From: CAVSRC01 sp963730325
GTDB taxonomy: Bacteria > Pseudomonadota > Alphaproteobacteria > Rhizobiales > Kaistiaceae
Assembly (NCBI GenBank): GCA_963730325.1
Contig: CAVSRC010000009.1
Span: 1-64,000 of the forward strand
DNA: 64,000 bases
Direction: 5' to 3'
A program made the position numbers and the translations under genes. The notes below the pieces were generated by a model. It saw nothing but the letters and a program-made list of their open reading frames with translations. It did no database searches and was not told where the DNA came from. This document shows positions 59,240 to 64,000 of this stretch, one piece after another; position 1 is the first letter of the stretch, and every line of letters starts with the position of its first letter.

Positions 59240-62009
59240 ATGCCGGAACGCAGCCTTGATGCCTTCATTTCCTATAGCCAGTCGGCCGACCGGACCATCG
59301 CGAGGGCGCTGCGAACGGTTATTCAGACCATCGGCAAACCGTGGTGGAAGCTGCGCAGCCTCAACGTGTTTCTGGACGAGACCAGCCTTTCGGCGAGCCC
59401 CAGCCTGTGGATGGGGATCGAGAAGAACCTCGACGAGTCGCGATACCTGATTCTGCTGGTCTCGCCCGAGGCCGCCAAATCCAAATGGGTCGACCGCGAA
59501 GTCGCACATTTCGTCGAGCGAAACGGGCCGCAGAAACTGCTGCTGGCATTGACCGACGGCGAACTCAGTTGGGATGAAGCGCGGCGGGATTTCGATGCGG
59601 ACGCCGGCGTTACCCTTCCACCGAGCCTGGCCGGAGTGTTCGCGGAGGAACCGCTTTGGGTCGATCTTCGGCCGTTCAGGGTGTCGCCTTCGACGGCGGG
59701 CAAGAGCAATCAGGCGTTCCTCCACGCTGCGCTCGACCTCGCTGCGACGATCCGCGGGGTGGAGAAGGCGGACCTGTATTCCGAGGAGTTGAAGCAGCAA
59801 CGGCGCTCGCTGAGGTTGGCCTATTCGGCCGCTGCCATCGTTCTCGGGCTGGCAATCAGTGCCAGCGCCGCCGCCTGGATCGCCGTGCGCAACCACGAAC
59901 GTGCTGCTGCCGAGGCTGAGAGAGCGACGCGCAACTTCGAAACAGCCAGACAGACCGTAGACCGGGTAACCATCGACATTGCCGATGGTCTGAAGGATGT
60001 CGAAGGCATACGGCTCAGCAGCGTGCACACCATACTGTCTCGCGTGAAAGAAGCCGTTGACCGGCTTGCCGAAAGCGCGCCTGACAACAAGGAAATCGCC
60101 AGTAGTCGAGCGATCATGCTGATGAAGTTCGGCGAGACCTACATCCGCCTGGGCGATCGCGATGCCGCCAAGGAGTCGTACCTAGCATCATTCGAGATAG
60201 CGCGCGACCTCGCCAGCCGCGACCCGAACTCCAGCCAATCGGTTCGTCGAGATGGAGGGTCTGCTTGGCCTCGGCGACCTCACCCGGGCGATGGGCGACG
60301 ACAAGCAGTCGGCTGCCTACTATCTGCTGTGTACAGCGGCCGGCCAGGCGGCCCTGGGCCAGCAACAAGCGGCGGACAAGCAGGGACCGATTCTGGACCT
60401 GCTCGCCACATGCATGAATGCGTTCGGTGACGCACAGAAAAAGGCCGGTCACGCCGACAGCGCGCAGGTGGCCTTTGAACAGGCGCTGGAGATACGGCGT
60501 CGACGTCAGCACGAGGCACCCGACGACGCCGGCGCGCGGCGAGACGTCGCAACTGCTGCCAGCCGTCTGGCGCTCGCCAAGGCGGCTGCCGGCGATACGG
60601 CGGGCGCACTGGCCGGGCTCAGGGAAGGCCTCGCGACCTTGCACTCGCTTGCATCCGGAGACCCCGGCAACACGGAGCTACAGAGGGATGTCGGCGTCAG
60701 CCTCGCCATGATCGCGCGGATCGAGATCAAGGGACAGGACACCGAAACCGGATTGGCGGACCTTGAGGCGGCGCTGGCGATATTCCGCCACTTGGCAAGT
60801 CTCGATCCCGGCAACGAGCAGTTCCGCAACGACATGGTTGCGCAACTGATTTCCATCGGGCAACTGACACGACACCTCGGCGATACGGACAGAGCCCGTG
60901 CAGCGTACGAGGATGCTATTCCCATCCTGTCGCAGTTGTCGATGGCGCACCCGGAAGACACTGCCAGCGCACGGGACCTGTCCCTGTGCAAGGAAGCACT
61001 GGCTTCGTTCGACCTCGATGCCGGTCGATTGGCCGATGCTTTGGCCAAGTTCGAAGAGGCGCTCAATGTCTTCAATGCCGACATGGCGCTCAGAACCGGC
61101 GATGCGTCGGCGCGCAGGGAGGTCATGGAGCGGCTGACCATGGTCGGCCAGTTGAGGCTGCAGCGAAGCGATCTGAGCGGCGCTCGTTCGGCTTTCGAAC
61201 AGTTGCTGGTGCTGCTCCGGCGCGAGGCGAAAAGTCAGCCTTCCGATCGCGAGTGGCAGGCCCGGCTCTGGCTGGTACTGGACCAGGTCGGCGGTATGCG
61301 ACAGGTGCAAGGCGAAAGGGGGCCGGCGTTCGCCGCGTATCAGGAGGCAGCGGATGTCGGGCGCGGGATGATGAAGGCTGACGGCGGAAATACCGAAGTG
61401 TCCCTGCGGTTGGTGGGCACGCTCGACAAGGGTGTTGCGGTTGCCGACAACCCGAGCCAGCAGGCCGCGCTCCTGGCCAAGGAAGCGGCTATTCTGGAAG
61501 GGCTCGATCGCGACGGCCATCTATCCGCCGGGCAACGTCGCATGGCGCTCCAGGTCGATAATTCCATCCTAAAAGTTGCGGCGAAACGGACATCGGTTGG
61601 AGACGCCGTGGCTGCCCTCGGCGACATTGAACCGGTCGTCGGGCGGATGCGCGTCAGAGCTGATCGCGCGCCCGCCGACGAATCCCTGCGCCAGAGCCTC
61701 ACCGAGGCTCTGAACGGAGCGGCCGCGGCCGGTCTGATCGCCGGCGATTTCGCGAAGTCCGAGTCGTACTCGCGTGATGCGCTGTCGGTAAATCCTGACC
61801 TCAAGAAGTCGACGCTCAATTTGGCCCATGCCTTGCTATTGCAGGGGAAGATCGGCGAGGCGGATCAGATCTACCTGGGGCATCGCGGCAAATCGGTTGA
61901 CGGGCGGTCCTGGGAAGACGCAGTGCGGGACGATTTCGCGCATCTGCGCAGCGAAGGTATCGCCAATCCCCACATGGCGGTGATCGAGGCAGCCTTGCGA
62001 ACGGGCTGA
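59240..62009 (+). CDS. TIR domain-membrane-TPR protein (one frameshift)
   Basis: About 923 residues if repaired. TIR domain at residues 5-145: DAFISYSQSADRTIARALRT, SLNVFLDETSLSASPSLWMG and SPEAAKSKWVDREVAHFVER, where Glu87 after Trp83 is in the position of the NADase/effector Glu. One membrane helix at about 192-216 (LAYSAAAIVLGLAISASAAA). The rest is a long row of TPR repeats (residues about 290-900). The frame breaks near 60245 (SSQSVRR to EMEGLLGLGDLTRAMG) by one base. Proteins of this design are membrane-tethered signalling or defence sensors; the target is unknown. Confidence 0.85.
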
Positions 62010-62094
62010 CTGGTGCGTGCAGGCAAACCGGACAAGACGGCAGGCAGTAGTGCCGCGAATCATCCGTGACGTCCGGTCAAGCGCCGTTTTCCCC

Positions 62095-62859
62095 TCACGC
62101 ATCGTGGAAGCGGATGGAGACGCCGCCGTCGATGACGATGTTGGCGCCGATCATGAACGTCGCCTCGTCGGAGGCGAGCAGCGTGGCGACGGCGGCGATC
62201 TCGTCGGAACGGCCGAGCCGCTTGACCGGGTGCAAATTCTCCGCCGCCCGGCGGGCGCCTTCCGGGTCGGGCAGGGTGCTGAAATACCATTCGTTGATCG
62301 GCGTATCGATGTAGCCCGGCGAGATCGCGTTGATGCGGATGCCGCGCGCCGCGTATTCGATCGCCAGCGCACGGGTGAGGCCGAGGACGCCGTGCTTGGC
62401 GACGGGATAGGGGAAGGTGTGCGGGATGATCTGGAAGGAATGGGTGGAGGCGATGTTGACGATGGCGCCGCCACCCTTGTCGAGCATGTGCGGCAGCACC
62501 TGCTTGCAGCAGTACCAGACGCCGTCGAGGTCGACCGAAAAGCAACGGTGCCATTCCTCGGCGGAGAGCTTGAGCGGCTCGTCGAAGACGGCGATGCCGG
62601 CATTGTTGATGAGGATGTCGGGCGGACCGACGGCCGCCACGGCCTCGGCGACCATGGCGGTGATCGACTCCTCGCTGGCCACGTCGGTGTGGATGAAACG
62701 GGCGCCGGGTAGCGATTCCGCGACCGCGGCGCCGGTCTTCCGATCGCGCTCGGCAATGATGACGCGCGCCCCTTCGGCGGCGAACTTGCGTGCGATTCCC
62801 TCGCCGATTCCCTGACCCGCGCCCGTTACAATGGCGATCTTGCCACCCAGTCTCGACAA
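62095..62859 (-). CDS. SDR family oxidoreductase
   Basis: 254 residues from a TTG at 62859, chosen because GGGGGAGGA lies 5 bases upstream; an in-frame ATG at 62976 would add unconserved residues. Motifs: KIAIVTGAGQGIGEGIARKF, ILINNAGIAVFDEP, IVNIASTHSF, then YPVAKHG (Tyr and Lys of the active site), INAISPGYIDTP and C-terminal ANIVIDGGVSIRFHDA. It resembles sugar or polyol 2-dehydrogenases (fucose/rhamnose/sorbitol type). It is divergent from the kinase gene at 63026 and may be part of a sugar pathway with it. Confidence 0.9.
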   Translation of the reverse strand: MSRLGGKIAIVTGAGQGIGEGIARKFAAEGARVIIAERDRKTGAAVAESLPGARFIHTDVASEESITAMVAEAVAAVGPPDILINNAGIAVFDEPLKLSAEEWHRCFSVDLDGVWYCCKQVLPHMLDKGGGAIVNIASTHSFQIIPHTFPYPVAKHGVLGLTRALAIEYAARGIRINAISPGYIDTPINEWYFSTLPDPEGARRAAENLHPVKRLGRSDEIAAVATLLASDEATFMIGANIVIDGGVSIRFHDA

Positions 62860-63025
62860 GGCAATCCTCCCCCATGTGGTGGTCACGCGTTCGCGCTTGC
62901 TCACCGCCGGCCTTTGACGATAATCCGCGCTCCGCCGATTGCCCAGCGAAAGCGGCAATCTTGCAAGTGCTTCCACTTCCAGTGTGGTTGCGCGGTTTCA
63001 CCCGATGTGGCGAAGAGGGAATCTC

Positions 63026-63661
63026 ATGCCGGCGGTGCTCGATCTTGACGGCCTCACCGCGGTGCTGCGCGAAAGGGGCGCGGCGGCGCGCAGCCTGACC
63101 GCGATCGCCGGGGCGCCGGCTTCCGGCAAGTCGACGCTGGCCGAGCAACTGGCCGACCGGCTGAACCGCGACGAGGCCGGCAGCGCCGCGGTGCTGCCCA
63201 TGGACGGCTACCATTTCGACGACAGGGTGCTGGTGCCGCGCGGCTGGCGGCCGCGCAAGGGCGCGCCGCATACCTTCGATGTCGCCGGCTTCGCCCACAT
63301 GCTGGCGCGGCTCAGGGCGAACAGCGAGACGGAAATCGCCGTGCCGGTCTTCGACCGCGATCTGGAGATCGCGCGGGCCGGTGCGCGCATGATCCCGGCT
63401 TCCGTGCGCCATCTGATCGTCGAGGGCAACTATCTGCTGCTTGCCGCCGCGCCGTGGTCGTCGCTGCACGATCTGTTCGATACCACGGTGATGGTTGACG
63501 TGGAGGAGGCCGTGCTTCGCGCACGTGTCATCGAGCGCTGGCAGGGCTACAAGCTGTCGCCGGAGGAGATCGCCTGGAAGCTCGACGGCAACGACCTTCC
63601 CAACGGCCGACTGGTGATGACGGAGAGTGTCGCGCCGGAGTTCGTCTTCAAGGGGGAATAG
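63026..63661 (+). CDS. P-loop nucleoside/sugar kinase (uridine kinase/FrcK-like)
   Basis: 211 residues from ATG 63026 behind AGAGGGA. Walker A AGAPASGKSTLAEQLADRLN, then LPMDGYHFDDRVLVPRGWRP (PRK/uridine kinase substrate loop), FDVAGFAHMLARL, VPVFDRDLEIARAGA, HLIVEGNYLLLAAAPW and a lid RARVIERWQGYKLSPEE. This is the family to which the FrcK protein of rhizobial fructose ABC operons belongs and which also includes pantothenate kinases. The substrate is not certain. Confidence 0.88.
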   Translation: MPAVLDLDGLTAVLRERGAAARSLTAIAGAPASGKSTLAEQLADRLNRDEAGSAAVLPMDGYHFDDRVLVPRGWRPRKGAPHTFDVAGFAHMLARLRANSETEIAVPVFDRDLEIARAGARMIPASVRHLIVEGNYLLLAAAPWSSLHDLFDTTVMVDVEEAVLRARVIERWQGYKLSPEEIAWKLDGNDLPNGRLVMTESVAPEFVFKGE

Positions 63662-63778
63662 GCGCCCCGGTTCACGCGCCCTGCGGATTGAACGCCTCCG
63701 TCATGCGCGGCCGGGCGTGATCGAGCAGCCAGGCGTCGGGCGAGGTCGCGGTTCCATCCTTGTCGGGGAAAAGCACGG

Positions 63779-64000
63779 CTACGGCCCGACCGCATAGTCG
63801 CTGTCGAGGGGAGTGCCGAGGGTGGCCGCGTCGCAGGTGGACGGCGGCGGCGCACCTTCCATGTCGGCGCCGAGGCAGTAATAGGTGCCGGTCGGGGTGG
63901 TCTGATAGACATAGGTGCCGCCGAGCGGGTCCTCGGGCAGGGCCGTCAGATAGCCGCCGGTGGCGAGATCGCTGAGCACGGCGGCGAAGGCGGGAGCGCT
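63779..64000 (-). CDS. C-terminal part of a protein running off the right edge, pilin-like
   Basis: The last 73 codons of a leftward gene: AFAAVLSDLATGGYLTALPE, DPLGGTYVYQTTPTGTYYCL and APPPSTCDAATLGTPLDSDY, stop at 63779-63781. The ALPEDPLGG-type turn and the two cysteines resemble the C-terminus of prepilin-type (GspG-like) proteins; this is a guess from a fragment. Directly downstream, another frame reads AVLFPDKDGTATSPDAWLLD to a stop at 63672, which could be its true C-terminus displaced by another indel. Confidence 0.4.
   Translation of the reverse strand, partial: SAPAFAAVLSDLATGGYLTALPEDPLGGTYVYQTTPTGTYYCLGADMEGAPPPSTCDAATLGTPLDSDYAVGP

Noticed and set aside
1..64000. tRNA, rRNA, insertion sequence or intact integrase genes
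   Set aside because: None was recognised on either strand; the only recombinase-like sequence is the N-terminal arm fused to the TetR regulator.

Overview
The window is GC-rich DNA from an alphaproteobacterium, most likely of the order Hyphomicrobiales (rhizobia and relatives). The signs are the density of TRAP and ABC uptake operons with FadR/LacI/RpiR/TetR regulators, a fragment of cyclic beta-1,2-glucan synthase, and the small-gene style of the accessory loci. This is inference from gene content; no rRNA or tRNA gene was seen.

Layout. 1-3832: a sugar or polyol catabolic operon (ABC substrate-binding protein, TIM-barrel isomerase, Gfo/Idh dehydrogenase) divergent from a LacI regulator, with two perfect 14-bp operators between them. 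3840-8510: a region of remnants and damaged genes (SNF2-type helicase piece, beta-propeller protein, winged-helix regulator, DUF899 protein, a GH94 C-terminus abutting a CaiB C-terminus). 8736-15228: TRAP transporter 1 with a divergent SDR/GntR/SDR/isomerase operon. 15443-21093: sugar ABC transporter operon ending in a metallo-beta-lactamase-fold hydrolase and a LacI regulator. 21322-30422: RpiR regulator, N-formylglutamate-amidohydrolase-like enzyme, TRAP transporter 2, glutamine-synthetase-like ligase, aldehyde dehydrogenase and iron alcohol dehydrogenase, which together look like a gamma-glutamylation catabolic pathway. 30519-34844: TetR regulator with an integrase-like N-terminus and TRAP transporter 3. 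34990-39467: RND efflux pair. 39464-43357: FadR-type regulator, operator palindrome and TRAP transporter 4.

43674-54801 is the most interesting part. Thirteen tightly overlapping genes encode a complex-I-related, Mrp-antiporter-linked membrane complex in the order A-B-C-D-(E/F)-G-(H/H')-M-J-K-L-N. That is the order I recall for the archaeal membrane-bound sulfane-sulfur reductase (Mbx/MBS). Here the two pump subunits are fused into one 1041-residue protein. The NuoI/MbhN ferredoxin is fused to a GltD/NfnB-type NAD(P)H flavoprotein. The NuoB-like subunit has lost one of its four cluster cysteines, and the hydrogenase-like large subunit keeps only the first CxxC. A rubrerythrin-like diiron protein closes the operon. 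I infer a Na+/H+-coupled NAD(P)H oxidoreductase that is neither a hydrogenase nor classical complex I, with an unknown acceptor.

55166-64000: CutC and ROK kinase (overlapping), a UspA protein, a K+ channel with an RCK domain, a Sel1-repeat protein, a TIR-TM-TPR signalling protein, an SDR, a P-loop kinase, and the C-terminus of a protein that runs off the right edge.

At least ten otherwise well-conserved genes carry single-base indels, several in homopolymers. This suggests residual sequencing or assembly error rather than widespread decay, so broken genes below should be read with that in mind.
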